A DNA stretch of 49,126 nucleotides, from NCBI GenBank assembly GCA_004553095.1, contig SFMJ01000002.1:1-49126 (forward strand), written 5' to 3'. This document shows, piece by piece, positions 32,522 through 41,996 of this stretch. This DNA is from Bacteroidales bacterium (GTDB taxonomy: Bacteria; Bacteroidota; Bacteroidia; Bacteroidales; Muribaculaceae). The notes below the pieces were generated by a model. The model worked only from the letters and a program-made list of their open reading frames with translations, ran no database searches and had not been told where the DNA came from. Every line of letters begins with the position of its first letter. The stretch's first letter is position 1. Made by a program: the position numbers and the translations under genes.

Positions 32522-34030
32522 TTACTTCTGTTTGCGTTTGCGGAAATGGACAGGGTTGATGACCTGGCTCTTATCTTCGGAGATGGTGGGACGCTTGGGA
32601 GTGTAAGGCTTGCTCTCGGAGCGTTTGTCGTTGAAATCCTTGCGACCCGGTTTGCCGCCGCGCGGCTTGAAGTCATCGCGACGGTCATCGCGACGGTCAT
32701 CGCGACGATAGGAGGCGTTGCGATCTTCATGCTTTTGGGGCTTGCGATCATGCTGACCGAATTTGCGTGTCTCGCGGCGCCACTCGTCGTCGGAGAGGCG
32801 TTTCATCTTGCGGGGGCCATGCTCTTCGGGCTCGTCATACGACTTGATGCTGCCACCCTCGGAACGGAAGTCATTGTAGCGGCCATCGAACATCACATAC
32901 TCGCGGAGCGAGCACTCGATGCTGCCATTGAGCAGCGGTGTCTTGGACGAGGGCTTCAAGCCGACCTTGTCAAATTCTTCACAATCCATGGCGATGATCC
33001 AGGCGGTCCATCCCTTGAAATTGCGTTTCAGACAAGTGCCGATGTTGCGATAGAGTTCGGCGAGATCGTCCGGTTTGAGGCGACGACCGTAGGGGGGATT
33101 TGTTACCAGCACACCCTCCTCGGGATTGTCGATCCACTCGGCGATGTCGCGGCATGAGAGTTCGATCATGTCGTCGAGTTGAGCCGACTTGATATTCTTC
33201 TGAGCGGTTCTTACGGCGTCGGGGTCGATATCGCCGCCATATATTTTGAAGTTAAACTCACGTTCGGCGCTATCATCGTTATAGAGCGCTTCGAAGAGTT
33301 CGGCGTCGAAGTTGGGCCATTTCTCAAAGGCGAATCCCCTGCGATAGATGCCGGGGTTGATATTAGCGGCGATCAGAGCAGCCTCGATCAGGAAAGTACC
33401 CGAACCGCACATAGGGTCGGCGAAGTCGCACTCCCCTTTCCAGCCGCTCTTGAGGATTATGCCGGCAGCGAGAGCCTCATTGATGGGGGCTTCGGTAGCC
33501 TCATCGCGATATCCGCGCTTGGAGAGGGGCTCGCCACTGGAGTCTAAAGAGATGGTGACCCGATTCTCGCTGATATGCACATTCAGGAAGAGGTCGGGGT
33601 TGGAAAGTCGGATGGAGGGGCGCACGCCACATGTGTCTACGAAGTGGTCGACGATGGCATCCTTCACACGATAAGTCACGAACTTGGAATGGGTGAAATC
33701 TTCGCTATTGACTGTGGCGTCTATGGCGAAGGTGGTGGAGGGTGTCATATACTTCTCCCACTCGATCTCGCGGACCACATCATAGAGATCATCCGGATCG
33801 TAGGCGGTAAATTTCTCGATTGGCTTAAGAATTCTCAGGGCAGTGCGGCAACATAGATTGGCCTTATAGAGCAGTTCCAGGTCTCCCTCGAAACTTACCA
33901 TGCGTTTGCCGATCTCTACATTCTCAGCACCTAATGATAACAGTTCGTCGCGCAACACATCTTCAAGCCCTTGAAATGTCTTGGCCACCATTGTAAATGT
34001 GGTTCCTTTGGTCGGAAATTGTGATTCCAT
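32522..34030 (-). CDS. THUMP-domain 23S rRNA methyltransferase (RlmL N-terminal type) with basic repeat tail
   Basis: Residues about 10-165 contain a ferredoxin-like plus THUMP RNA-binding unit (AKTFQGLEDVLRDELLSLGA). The SAM-dependent domain (about 170-385) has DFADPMCGSGTFLIEAAL (motif I) and VLVTNPPYGRRL (motif IV, N6/N2-type). This is the layout of the RlmL half of E. coli RlmKL, which makes m2G2445. A disordered tail from about 390 follows, rich in Arg, Lys and Asp, including three RRDD units coded by an exact 12-bp tandem repeat at 32672-32707. The tail probably aids RNA binding. It heads the unit leading into the membrane protein and pdxB. Confidence 0.9.
   Translation of the reverse strand: MESQFPTKGTTFTMVAKTFQGLEDVLRDELLSLGAENVEIGKRMVSFEGDLELLYKANLCCRTALRILKPIEKFTAYDPDDLYDVVREIEWEKYMTPSTTFAIDATVNSEDFTHSKFVTYRVKDAIVDHFVDTCGVRPSIRLSNPDLFLNVHISENRVTISLDSSGEPLSKRGYRDEATEAPINEALAAGIILKSGWKGECDFADPMCGSGTFLIEAALIAANINPGIYRRGFAFEKWPNFDAELFEALYNDDSAEREFNFKIYGGDIDPDAVRTAQKNIKSAQLDDMIELSCRDIAEWIDNPEEGVLVTNPPYGRRLKPDDLAELYRNIGTCLKRNFKGWTAWIIAMDCEEFDKVGLKPSSKTPLLNGSIECSLREYVMFDGRYNDFRSEGGSIKSYDEPEEHGPRKMKRLSDDEWRRETRKFGQHDRKPQKHEDRNASYRRDDRRDDRRDDFKPRGGKPGRKDFNDKRSESKPYTPKRPTISEDKSQVINPVHFRKRKQK
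32672..32707. repeat. Three exact copies of a 12-bp unit inside the methyltransferase tail
   Basis: The unit GTCATCGCGACG (plus strand) repeats three times without a mismatch at 32672-32683, 32684-32695 and 32696-32707. On minus it codes repeated Arg-Arg-Asp-Asp. Because the unit is a multiple of three, copy number could vary without breaking the frame. Confidence 0.9.
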
Positions 34031-34102
34031 TGTCGGATGATCTTGTTTTTATAAGATAAAAATTTCTGATTGAGTCAATAATTACGGATAGAGAAGAGAG
34101 GC

Positions 34103-34142
34103 GGAGAGGAGAGAAGAGTGGAAGTGGAGAGGAGAGAAGAGT
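34103..34142. repeat. GA-rich 23-bp tandem duplication after ftsZ
   Basis: The 17-bp core GGAGAGGAGAGAAGAGT occurs at 34103-34119 and 34126-34142, a 23-bp period, within a nearly pure purine stretch from about 34089 to 34150. It lies in the 162-bp gap between the ftsZ stop (34193) and the methyltransferase start (34030). The rest of this gap is AT-rich with a weak hairpin-like element near 34041-34065; no good terminator for the dcw cluster was seen. Confidence 0.75.
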
Positions 34143-34192
34143 AGAAAAGTATTTTAATGTCTTGCCATGGGGCGACTCGCGGGGAGGTCAGA

Positions 34193-35557
34193 TCATCCGA
34201 AAGTGATCTGAATGCTGTCGGAGTTGCTTGCCGGTTCGGGAGAGTGTTGGACCTTGAGGTTGTTTTCGCCGATGCTTTGGAGTTGGGTTTTAACGTAAGG
34301 TGGGCGATTGAGGGTCGGGTTTCGTTCGAGGAGAGCGATCACCTCCTGGTCGTCGAATTGCGAGGGTTTGAGCACGACATACTTGATACGTGCAGCCTCG
34401 CGTTCTTGCTCTTTGACCTTTTCGATGCCATAGACTTCGGCTATTTGGTCGGTTTCTTCGCGATCTTGATTGCGGGTATCAGCGGGTCTCTGCTTGGGCT
34501 CGGTGCCGGGGAATACCAATGGTCCGGGGTCGTTTTGGTTGTCCGATCCGTCGCTGATGGTAACATCGAATCCGGAAGCGAGCACAGTGATCTTCACCTT
34601 ATCACCGAGCGTCGGGTCGTCACCAATACCCCACTTCACGTCGATGCTTGCCGGGAGTCTGCTGGTGAAATTGGTAATCTCGGTAATCTCCTCGGCGCGG
34701 ATCGGGTTCTCCGAGTCTTTGGCGCACATCACCTTGAAGAGGAGACGCTTGGAGGTGTTGATATCATGGCTCTTGAGCAGCGGCGAGTGGAGAGCATTCT
34801 GGATAGCCTCGGTGATACGATTCTTACCTTCGCCGATGGCAGTGGCAATGATGGCAGATCCGCTATCCTTGAGCGTGGTCTTGACATCCTGGAAGTCGAC
34901 GTTGATATATAGGGGTTCGGAGATAATTTCAGAGATGCTTCGCGCGGCATTGGCGAGGGTTTCGTCAGCCTTGCTGAAGGCGTTGTAGAAATTGAAATCC
35001 TTGTAAAGTTCGATGATATTCTCATTGTTGATGATCAGGAGAGCATCTACATAATTTTTCATCTCCTTGGCTCCGGCGAGCGCCTTGATGATTTTCTTTT
35101 TACCCTCGAACATGAAGGGGACTGTTACGATGCCGATGGTCAGAATGCCGGCTTCCTTGGCGAGGCGAGCCACCACGGGGCCGGCGCCGGTGCCGGTGCC
35201 ACCACCCATACCGGCAGTGATGAACACCATCTCCGTGCCATCTTCGAACAGGCGCTTGATCTCATCGACCGAAGCCTCGGCACATGCTTTGCCCACTTCG
35301 GGCATATTGCCGGCTCCGCGACCATCGGTGATCTCCTTGCCAATCAAGATCTTGGTGGGCACGGGTGATAACTTGAGTGCCTGCTGGTCGGTGTTGCATA
35401 CCACGAACTTGATAAGTGGTATGTTCTGGTTGTACATATAGTTCACGGTGTTGCATCCACCGCCACCTACGCCTATGACTTTGATAATGGCTTTTTCGTT
35501 CTCGTCAATATCAAAATTAGTGCTGTCGGTTATATCGAGATTCATATCGTCGTCCAT
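34193..35557 (-). CDS. ftsZ: Cell division protein FtsZ
   Basis: The 454-residue tubulin homologue assembles the Z-ring at midcell. KVIGVGGGGCNTVN (nucleotide contact), GMGGGTGTGAGPVVA (tubulin signature) and NMPEVGKACA with the T7-like NFYNAFSKADETL are intact. After the core (about residue 335) comes a 120-residue linker typical of Bacteroidetes, with a late TLNRPPYVKTQ segment and the end SDSIQITFG, rather than the proteobacterial DIPAFLR-type tail. It is the last gene of the cell wall/division cluster, 75 bp after ftsA. Confidence 0.97.
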   Translation of the reverse strand: MDDDMNLDITDSTNFDIDENEKAIIKVIGVGGGGCNTVNYMYNQNIPLIKFVVCNTDQQALKLSPVPTKILIGKEITDGRGAGNMPEVGKACAEASVDEIKRLFEDGTEMVFITAGMGGGTGTGAGPVVARLAKEAGILTIGIVTVPFMFEGKKKIIKALAGAKEMKNYVDALLIINNENIIELYKDFNFYNAFSKADETLANAARSISEIISEPLYINVDFQDVKTTLKDSGSAIIATAIGEGKNRITEAIQNALHSPLLKSHDINTSKRLLFKVMCAKDSENPIRAEEITEITNFTSRLPASIDVKWGIGDDPTLGDKVKITVLASGFDVTISDGSDNQNDPGPLVFPGTEPKQRPADTRNQDREETDQIAEVYGIEKVKEQEREAARIKYVVLKPSQFDDQEVIALLERNPTLNRPPYVKTQLQSIGENNLKVQHSPEPASNSDSIQITFG

Positions 35558-35632
35558 GATTCGAATTTTTTAGAATTTTATGATAAGCCTGAGAGCAAAA
35601 CTGAACAAACTGAGGAGTCTTGGAGGGGCTGA

Positions 35633-36961
35633 CTATTCGAGCAGATCACTATCGTCGACCTCGGGATTTGCAAAGATGTTGGTGATACGTTTTTTTGTTT
35701 TCTCCCAGAATTTATTTCTTGTCTTATGGGCAGTTTCATTCACCTTTTCTTCTTTCTCCTCTTCGGGGTCAGGTTCATTGCCTTCGCCGGTGGAAGGGAG
35801 TTCCTTATGGTTGGGCAATTCGAGACATTCGGCATCATATTTCTTGGCAGCGGCATAGAGTATGCCGGTGACTTCGAGGAGTTCGCTGGTGGCTTTGGTG
35901 TCACCCACGGTGATGTAAGTGGGGAGTTTGCCACGGCTCACATTCAGTCCGGTCTGACGGGCGATGAGGTCGAGGATGCCATTGAGTTTAGATCCGCCAC
36001 CTATGCAGATGATACCGGCGGGTATATCGCTATCCTTCATGCCGGCATAGTTGATTTGCTCGATGATATTTGCCACGATCTCTTCGGCGCGCTCCACGAT
36101 GATATTGTTGACATCCGAAGTATTGATGCCGGAGAGATTGAGCGAAGTGCCGTTATTACGGGCCATAGCGTTGCCCATAGTGACTTTGATCTCCTCGGCA
36201 CGCTCTTCGAGCACGCTGAGGCTTGTGATGTCGCGAGTGATGTTTCTGCCTCCGAGAGGGAGAGTGGCGAAATATTTGAGCGACCCATCTTTGAAGATCG
36301 ACACGGAAGTAGTCTCCGCCCCCATGTCTACGAGCATACAACCGAGACGTTTCTCTTCGTTGGTGAGCACGATATTCGCCGAGGCGAGGGCAGTTACCTC
36401 ATACCCCAGGATGTCGAGGTCGAGTTTCTCCTCGATGGTGCGAGAGAGATTGCGACGTATATCGGGGCGGCATACGATCAGGTCGTAAACGGCGCGTATC
36501 TTATTGCCGACCGCACCCTTGGGAGAGAGTGTTTCGGTGGAGCCGACATGATATATGCGAGGGATGGCGTTGATCACGATGAGCGACGAATCGATGGCTG
36601 TATTGGTGGCTTGATCGCGCAATTTCCCGATTATCTCATCGGTGATCTCAGTGTCATCGGGGAGGTTGAGTTCCACCTCCGTGCGAATGCTGCGCATCGA
36701 GCGGCCGGAGAGCCCGACATATAAGCCGGTGATGACTCTCGGGGCTACTACAGCCTTGCTTTGCAGACGTTCCAGCACCCGACGGATCCGCATGGCGGTC
36801 TCCTCCAGGTTCTGGATTATGCCATATTTCACTGTCTCCACTCCCCTCTCCTGTTCGGTCGAGAGGATGTCGAGACGACCATCGCTGTGCATCTTGCCCA
36901 CAGCGGCTATCACTTTCGAACTGCTCACCTCGATGGCAGCTACATATCTATCCTCATTCAT
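35633..36961 (-). CDS. ftsA: Cell division protein FtsA
   Basis: An actin-like ATPase of 442 residues that anchors FtsZ to the membrane. YVAAIEVSSSKVIAAVG is phosphate 1, CMLVDMGAETTSVSIFKDG phosphate 2 and PAGIICIGGGSKLNG the adenosine motif; the 1C domain inserted at about 85-165 (NAIPRIYHVG) is present. The C-terminus NKFWEKTKKRITNIFANPEV is the amphipathic membrane-binding helix, with a long acidic linker before it. The gene lies between ftsQ (44-bp gap) and ftsZ. The 332-codon plus-strand frame opposite it is a shadow. Confidence 0.97.
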   Translation of the reverse strand: MNEDRYVAAIEVSSSKVIAAVGKMHSDGRLDILSTEQERGVETVKYGIIQNLEETAMRIRRVLERLQSKAVVAPRVITGLYVGLSGRSMRSIRTEVELNLPDDTEITDEIIGKLRDQATNTAIDSSLIVINAIPRIYHVGSTETLSPKGAVGNKIRAVYDLIVCRPDIRRNLSRTIEEKLDLDILGYEVTALASANIVLTNEEKRLGCMLVDMGAETTSVSIFKDGSLKYFATLPLGGRNITRDITSLSVLEERAEEIKVTMGNAMARNNGTSLNLSGINTSDVNNIIVERAEEIVANIIEQINYAGMKDSDIPAGIICIGGGSKLNGILDLIARQTGLNVSRGKLPTYITVGDTKATSELLEVTGILYAAAKKYDAECLELPNHKELPSTGEGNEPDPEEEKEEKVNETAHKTRNKFWEKTKKRITNIFANPEVDDSDLLE

Positions 36962-37005
36962 ATCTTGTCAGCCTGTTTGCTCTTTAGGTTTGCTTATTTT
37001 TTTGG

Positions 37006-37920
37006 TTAGCCTTGCGGCTTATGGTTCGATGTGCCTTGCGGCTTTTCGGTTTTTTTCTTGTTTTGTGTCGTGTCGACAGGGTTGTGGACTGTGCCATGCA
37101 GGTCACTCACATCGGCAAGCGTAGCCTCTTCGGGGTCGATCTCCTCCACATAGTCCTCGCCATGATTCAGTCGAGTCTTGTCGCGTCGTGTCGCCACTAT
37201 CTGTCCTCGATATTTCACCGAGATTGTGTCATATTCCTCCCATCCCTTGTAGGGGATTACATCGCGATAGAAGAGTGTCAATGCTCGGGTCTTCTCATCC
37301 AAGCGTGTGGTGTCTCCGAAGTTGATCACATGCCCGCGAATCTTCGGAATCAAGATGATGTTGTGAGCATTCTCGGCGAAAATCATACTCACCAAGTCGT
37401 GGAGCATCGGGTTCTTGCTGATATACGACACGATGGGGATCACCTCTTTGGGGGCAAAACGCTTGTTGAAATTGCCGGTTACCACCGGGACATCGGTCAT
37501 AAACTGGGCGCTTGAGGCAACATACTTCCCATCTTTATTGATATAATAGGAATCATTGCCGAAGAAAAGTCTCATCACCGGGATCATAGGCACGATCTCG
37601 ACGATAAGTTCGCCGCGAGCCGACATCATGCAGTTGACGCTTTCGAAGATGTTGTCGCGCGAGAGGAAACGCTCGATATCGGCGATATCGATCTGATGTT
37701 GGGGCACACCGATGATCTTTTGGGGGTAGGCGCGAAGTCTCTCGCTGACGCCATGTCTCACGATAGAATCGATAGCCGGGGCGGCATCCACATCGACCAC
37801 AATGTCAGTGCAGAGATGCAGGCTTGCACGTTGGTTGGCCCACACCCCCATTGCGGCGACATAGATCAGCAAGATCGCCAGGATGCTCCATTTCATTATT
37901 TTCTTGGCTATTACAGTCAT
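37006..37920 (-). CDS. ftsQ: Cell division protein FtsQ
   Basis: From the ATG at 37920 the protein has 304 residues: a short cytoplasmic start, one membrane helix (WSILAILLIYVAAMGVWA), a POTRA-like segment with DIADIERFLSRDNIF and a beta domain containing PVMRLFFGNDSYYINKDGKYV, which is the FtsQ hallmark in Bacteroidetes. FtsQ links the early division proteins with FtsL, FtsB, FtsW and FtsI. The tail is rich in Lys, Gln and Thr. It begins 32 bp after murC; a TTG at 37932 is a less likely start. Confidence 0.9.
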   Translation of the reverse strand: MTVIAKKIMKWSILAILLIYVAAMGVWANQRASLHLCTDIVVDVDAAPAIDSIVRHGVSERLRAYPQKIIGVPQHQIDIADIERFLSRDNIFESVNCMMSARGELIVEIVPMIPVMRLFFGNDSYYINKDGKYVASSAQFMTDVPVVTGNFNKRFAPKEVIPIVSYISKNPMLHDLVSMIFAENAHNIILIPKIRGHVINFGDTTRLDEKTRALTLFYRDVIPYKGWEEYDTISVKYRGQIVATRRDKTRLNHGEDYVEEIDPEEATLADVSDLHGTVHNPVDTTQNKKKTEKPQGTSNHKPQG

Positions 37921-37952
37921 AGGTATAGTCAAAGCGGGGCTCTGAGAGAGTC

Positions 37953-39335
37953 TCAGCGCTCCAGAAGGATTTGCTTGATATCGGGCAGCATTTTGTCGAT
38001 ATCAGCAGCACCTAATGTCATCAAAATTTCAAAGTTACTATTTTTTATCAGATCAAGCAAATCTTTTCTCTCGCAATATGCTTTTTCTTTGCATTTTACT
38101 TGGTCGAGGATGGTGTGAGAGGTGATGCCGGGGATGGGGAGTTCGCGTGCCGGATATATTTCGGGCATGATCACTTGGTCGGCGGCAGAGAGCGCCTCGG
38201 CGAAGAGTGGGGCAAAGTCGCGGGTGCGAGTGTAGAGGTGGGGTTGGAATATTACGGAGAGTTTCTTGCCCGGATAGAGTTTTCTTACCGATTCGATAGA
38301 TGCTTTGACCTCACCGGGGGAGTGGGCGTAGTCATCGATTAGGATGGTGTGGGCATTGGTTTCCGACCCGTCGAGATAAATTTCGAAGCGTCGCTTGGCG
38401 CCGAGGAATGAACGGAGTCCGACGGCCACCTGCTCGGGAGTGGCGCCGTCAGTGATGGCGGCTGCGGCGGCAGCCACGGCATTGTCGATGTTGATCTCCA
38501 CCGGCACTCCCGGTGAGAGCCCTTCGATGCGGAGTCCATCGGGGCCTACCAATGTGAAGGTGATGCTGCCGACACCGTAGGTGATATCCTCGGCATGCCA
38601 ATCGGCGGCAGGGTCGTGGGCGCTATAGGTCATCACCTTGACATCGCTCTTCACATCGGGCTTCATCTTCAAGCCGGTGTGCAGGATTAGTGTGCCTCCG
38701 GGGCGAATCAGCGAGGTGAATATGCTGAAGGCTTCGAGATAATGCTCTTCGTCGCCATAGATGTCGAGATGGTCGGGATCGGTCGATGTGATGACGGCTA
38801 TCGAGGGGGTGAGATGATGGAACGAACGGTCGAACTCGTCTGCCTCAATCACGCTGAACTCGGAGTTCTCTTGCAGCACGAGGTTGCTGTCGATATTGCG
38901 GAGGATACCGCCGAGGAAGGCTGTGCATCCAAGAGGAGAATTACGGAGGATGTTGGCGATCATCGAAGATGTGGTGGTCTTGCCGTGACTTCCCGCCACG
39001 CAGATGGCGTGAGAGTGGCGAGTGATGATGCCGAGCAGTGCGGCGCGTTTGATTACTTCAAAGCCGTTTTGGCGGAAGTATGCCAGGATAGGATTGCTCT
39101 CCGGCACGGCGGGTGTATACACCACCAGCGTAGTGTTCGGGTCGCGGAATTCGGCAGGTATTTCATCGGCAGAGGCATTGAAGGTAAGAATAGCCCCCTC
39201 CGCTTCGAGATGACGTGTGAGGTCGGAGGGTGTGCGGTCGTAGCCTGCCACCCGGGCGCCATGGCGGAGATAATACCTCACCAGGTTGGCCATACCGATT
39301 CCACCGGCACCCACGAAATAGATATTTTGTTTCAT
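37953..39335 (-). CDS. murC: UDP-N-acetylmuramate--L-alanine ligase
   Basis: The 460-residue Mur ligase adds the first L-Ala to UDP-MurNAc. The N-terminal YFVGAGGIGMANLVRYYL is the UDP-binding domain, CVAGSHGKTTTSSMIANIL the P-loop, EADEFDRSFHHLTP the Mg2+ site and DDYAHSPGEVKASI the C-terminal ATP contact, all specific to MurC. Its start shares 4 bp (ATGA) with the murG stop, so translation is coupled. Confidence 0.97.
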   Translation of the reverse strand: MKQNIYFVGAGGIGMANLVRYYLRHGARVAGYDRTPSDLTRHLEAEGAILTFNASADEIPAEFRDPNTTLVVYTPAVPESNPILAYFRQNGFEVIKRAALLGIITRHSHAICVAGSHGKTTTSSMIANILRNSPLGCTAFLGGILRNIDSNLVLQENSEFSVIEADEFDRSFHHLTPSIAVITSTDPDHLDIYGDEEHYLEAFSIFTSLIRPGGTLILHTGLKMKPDVKSDVKVMTYSAHDPAADWHAEDITYGVGSITFTLVGPDGLRIEGLSPGVPVEINIDNAVAAAAAAITDGATPEQVAVGLRSFLGAKRRFEIYLDGSETNAHTILIDDYAHSPGEVKASIESVRKLYPGKKLSVIFQPHLYTRTRDFAPLFAEALSAADQVIMPEIYPARELPIPGITSHTILDQVKCKEKAYCERKDLLDLIKNSNFEILMTLGAADIDKMLPDIKQILLER

Positions 39336-40429
39336 CTTTCGATCAGTTTTAAGACTTCATCGGCGATGCGTTCGTCGCTTTGACGCATAGCCAATTTGGA
39401 AATTTCCTTCTTCATCATGTTGCGGCGGTCGGAGTCAGTCAGGAGTTTTAGAGCCTCGTCGACAAGTCGTAGACGTGCCTCGGTGTCGGGCACGAGGATG
39501 GCGGCATTGCGGCAGGCGAGAGCCTGAGCATTTTTGGTCTGATGATCTTCGGCGACATTGGGCGAAGGCACGAGGATGGCGGGCTTTCCGAGCAATTCGA
39601 GTTCGCTGATAGATCCGGCGCCGGCGCGAGATATCACGATATCGGCGGCGGCGTAGGCAGAAGCCATGTCATTGATGAAAGGGGTCACCACTACCCCTTG
39701 CAGTCCCTTGGCGGCATTCAGAGCGCGGTCGCCGAAATGCTTGCCGGTCTGCCAGATCACTTGTGCGCCACTATCCACGAGGCGCTTGACGCCCGCTTCG
39801 AGGCTCTCGTTGATGGTCAGAGCGCCGAGTGAACCTCCGATGGCCAGAAGCGTCGGACGCTTCGGATTGAGCCCGAACCCGGCACGCGATTGCTCCGGAT
39901 CGGGATCCTTGTCGAGCAGATCCTTGCGCACCGGATTCCCCAGTTTGATGATCTTGTCGGCGGGAAAGAAGCGCTCCATGCCGTCGTATGCCACACAGAT
40001 GCGGTCGGCATGCTTGGCGAGAAGTTTATTGGTAACTCCGGCGTATGAGTTTTGTTCCTGTATCAGTGTGGGAACACCGGCGCGTTGAGCCGCCTTGAGG
40101 GTTGGCCCCGAGCAGTATCCCCCGACGCCGATGGCGATGTCGGGTTGGAACTCCTTGACGATGCGCCGTGCCATCGAGAGACTCTTGCCCAATTTGAGCA
40201 GGACACTGAAATTCCGAAGGAGGTGACGCCGGTCGAAGCCTGCCACCGGAAGTCCCTTGATGGGATATCCTGCAGCCGGCACCTTCTCCATCTCCATGCG
40301 ATTTTCAGCCCCCACGAAGAGGATATCGGCATCGACACGTCGCTTCAGAGCATTGGCTATCGACAGGGCAGGGAAGATGTGGCCTCCGGTGCCGCCGCCA
40401 CTTATCAGAATTCTATATTTTCGGTTCAT
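39332..40429 (-). CDS. murG: UDP-GlcNAc:lipid I N-acetylglucosaminyltransferase
   Basis: A GT-B fold enzyme of 365 residues that makes lipid II on the inner membrane. ISGGGTGGHIFPALSIANAL is the lipid-binding G loop, VGGYCSGPTLKAAQRAGVPT and LLAIGGSLGALTINESL are conserved, and the donor site has VISRAGAGSISELELLGKPA followed by DHQTKNA. It sits between ftsW (63-bp gap) and murC (4-bp overlap). Confidence 0.97.
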   Translation of the reverse strand: MNRKYRILISGGGTGGHIFPALSIANALKRRVDADILFVGAENRMEMEKVPAAGYPIKGLPVAGFDRRHLLRNFSVLLKLGKSLSMARRIVKEFQPDIAIGVGGYCSGPTLKAAQRAGVPTLIQEQNSYAGVTNKLLAKHADRICVAYDGMERFFPADKIIKLGNPVRKDLLDKDPDPEQSRAGFGLNPKRPTLLAIGGSLGALTINESLEAGVKRLVDSGAQVIWQTGKHFGDRALNAAKGLQGVVVTPFINDMASAYAAADIVISRAGAGSISELELLGKPAILVPSPNVAEDHQTKNAQALACRNAAILVPDTEARLRLVDEALKLLTDSDRRNMMKKEISKLAMRQSDERIADEVLKLIER

Positions 40430-40492
40430 TGTATTGATCTATGTTGTATAGGTTTATGTCTAAGATAAAAATAGGGTAGTGGTGACCCGCCA

Positions 40493-41929
40493 TCACCCTT
40501 GGCGGCTGAAGTTTGCCGCCTGGATATCGTCGGGGAGAGCATTCTTCTCGGCGCGAATCTGGCGAGTGTCGTCGGAATGAACGGCAAAACGAGCCACAGA
40601 GAGCATAATGCCGATCGCCGCCGACATCACGATGATCGAGGTGCCACCCTTCGAGATCAGCGGCAATGGCTGCCCCGAGACGGGGAAGAGCCCCGAGACG
40701 ATGGCCATGTGGACCAGGGCTTGGAACACGATCATCACGGCGCATCCCAAGATGAGGAATGCCGGGAATGCTCGCGAGCATTTATAAGCGATTCTGCCGG
40801 CTCGCGCCAGAAGCAGAAGATATAAGATCAGGAGGAATGCACCCCCCACGAAGCCGGTGTCTTCGATGATGATCGAATAGATATAGTCGGAGAAGGCGAG
40901 AGGAAGTCGAGCACTCTCACGCGAATTGCCGGGACCCTGGCCGAAGAGTCCGCCATTGGCTTGAGAGAATTTCGACATGATCACTTGGCGATTGTCGTCG
41001 GTGATCGAATCGCCGGGATGGACACCTCCGAGGAATCGTTTTACACGCTGTATGTGAGTCCCGGAGCGGTCGCCCGATTTTTTTGATTCGACGTTGATGA
41101 TGGCACCACCGTTGGAGGCTTGCTGCATCTCGAGTTCTTGACGCTCCACCACGCGGTCATATTCCGAATCATCGGGAGTGGCATATCGGAAGAGGTAGAG
41201 AGCCCCTCCACCCACGCAATATACCAGAATCACGATGCCGAATTTGCGCATCGGCACACCCCCGATCAGCATCATACAGAGGCTCACAAACATCAGCAAG
41301 ATGGTGTTGGTAAGACCATTCTTCCAGAGGCATCCGGAGAATATCAACACCACGGCGGCAGCGACGATGATACCCTTGTTGGTGACGCCGCCGGGGGTCT
41401 GATTCTTGCCAAAGATTGAGGCTAAGAGACACACCACGGAGAGTTTCACGATCTCCGCCGGCTGGATGGTGGCGCCTCCCGGCAGGGAGATGGCTCGCTG
41501 TGCACCATTGATCTCACTGCCGAAAAATGAGGATATCAGCAGCAATATCAGAGAGACTATGCCGAATGCCCAAGCGAATTTGTTGATGATCGTATAGGGC
41601 GTCTTCTGAAGCCAGAGCACGATCCCCAAGCCTATCAGCAGGAACACACCGTGACGGATCAGAGGCATATAGACATTCCCTCCGGTCACTTCCGTGCTCG
41701 ATGCGCTGTAAAGTTCGATTACACTGATCACGAGGAACATAATATAGATGCCCCAGATATAGGGATCGGGACGCCCCTTGATCTTGTTCATCGCCTCTTT
41801 CTGTGCAGTCTCCGCTTTAAGGGCCTTCTGAAGTTCTTCTTCCCTCTTCTTCTTGTCGCTGCTGCTATCCCGGACTTCCTCGGGCTGAGAATTGTCGCGG
41901 ATCTCTAATTCGTCGTATTCGTTGGTCAT
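40493..41929 (-). CDS. ftsW: Peptidoglycan polymerase FtsW (SEDS family)
   Basis: The protein (478 residues from the ATG at 41929) has a cytoplasmic N-terminal tail of about 80 residues, rich in Glu and Lys, and ten predicted membrane helices. The SEDS signature is in FPVSGQPLPLISKGGTSII, with SQANGGLFGQGPGNSRES and EDTGFVGGAFLLIL nearby, as in septal glycosyltransferases. FtsW works with FtsI. A longer frame to 42295 exists but its first 122 codons overlap murD in another frame and are not SEDS-like. The loop between helices 7 and 8 has a roughly 70-residue insertion (SEYDRVVERQELEMQQ). Confidence 0.95.
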   Translation of the reverse strand: MTNEYDELEIRDNSQPEEVRDSSSDKKKREEELQKALKAETAQKEAMNKIKGRPDPYIWGIYIMFLVISVIELYSASSTEVTGGNVYMPLIRHGVFLLIGLGIVLWLQKTPYTIINKFAWAFGIVSLILLLISSFFGSEINGAQRAISLPGGATIQPAEIVKLSVVCLLASIFGKNQTPGGVTNKGIIVAAAVVLIFSGCLWKNGLTNTILLMFVSLCMMLIGGVPMRKFGIVILVYCVGGGALYLFRYATPDDSEYDRVVERQELEMQQASNGGAIINVESKKSGDRSGTHIQRVKRFLGGVHPGDSITDDNRQVIMSKFSQANGGLFGQGPGNSRESARLPLAFSDYIYSIIIEDTGFVGGAFLLILYLLLLARAGRIAYKCSRAFPAFLILGCAVMIVFQALVHMAIVSGLFPVSGQPLPLISKGGTSIIVMSAAIGIMLSVARFAVHSDDTRQIRAEKNALPDDIQAANFSRQG

Positions 41930-41996
41930 TTCGGTGAGGAGTTTATGAGTCGGTTCGTAATAAAAAACAATAGGGTAGTGGTTTGTCCTTTTGGGG

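Noticed and set aside
35726..36724. 332-codon plus-strand frame opposite ftsA
   Set aside because: It lies wholly inside a certain gene, has no family pattern or promoter, and such long antisense frames are common here because the strand lacks stops when the sense gene is rich in TCG and GAT codons.
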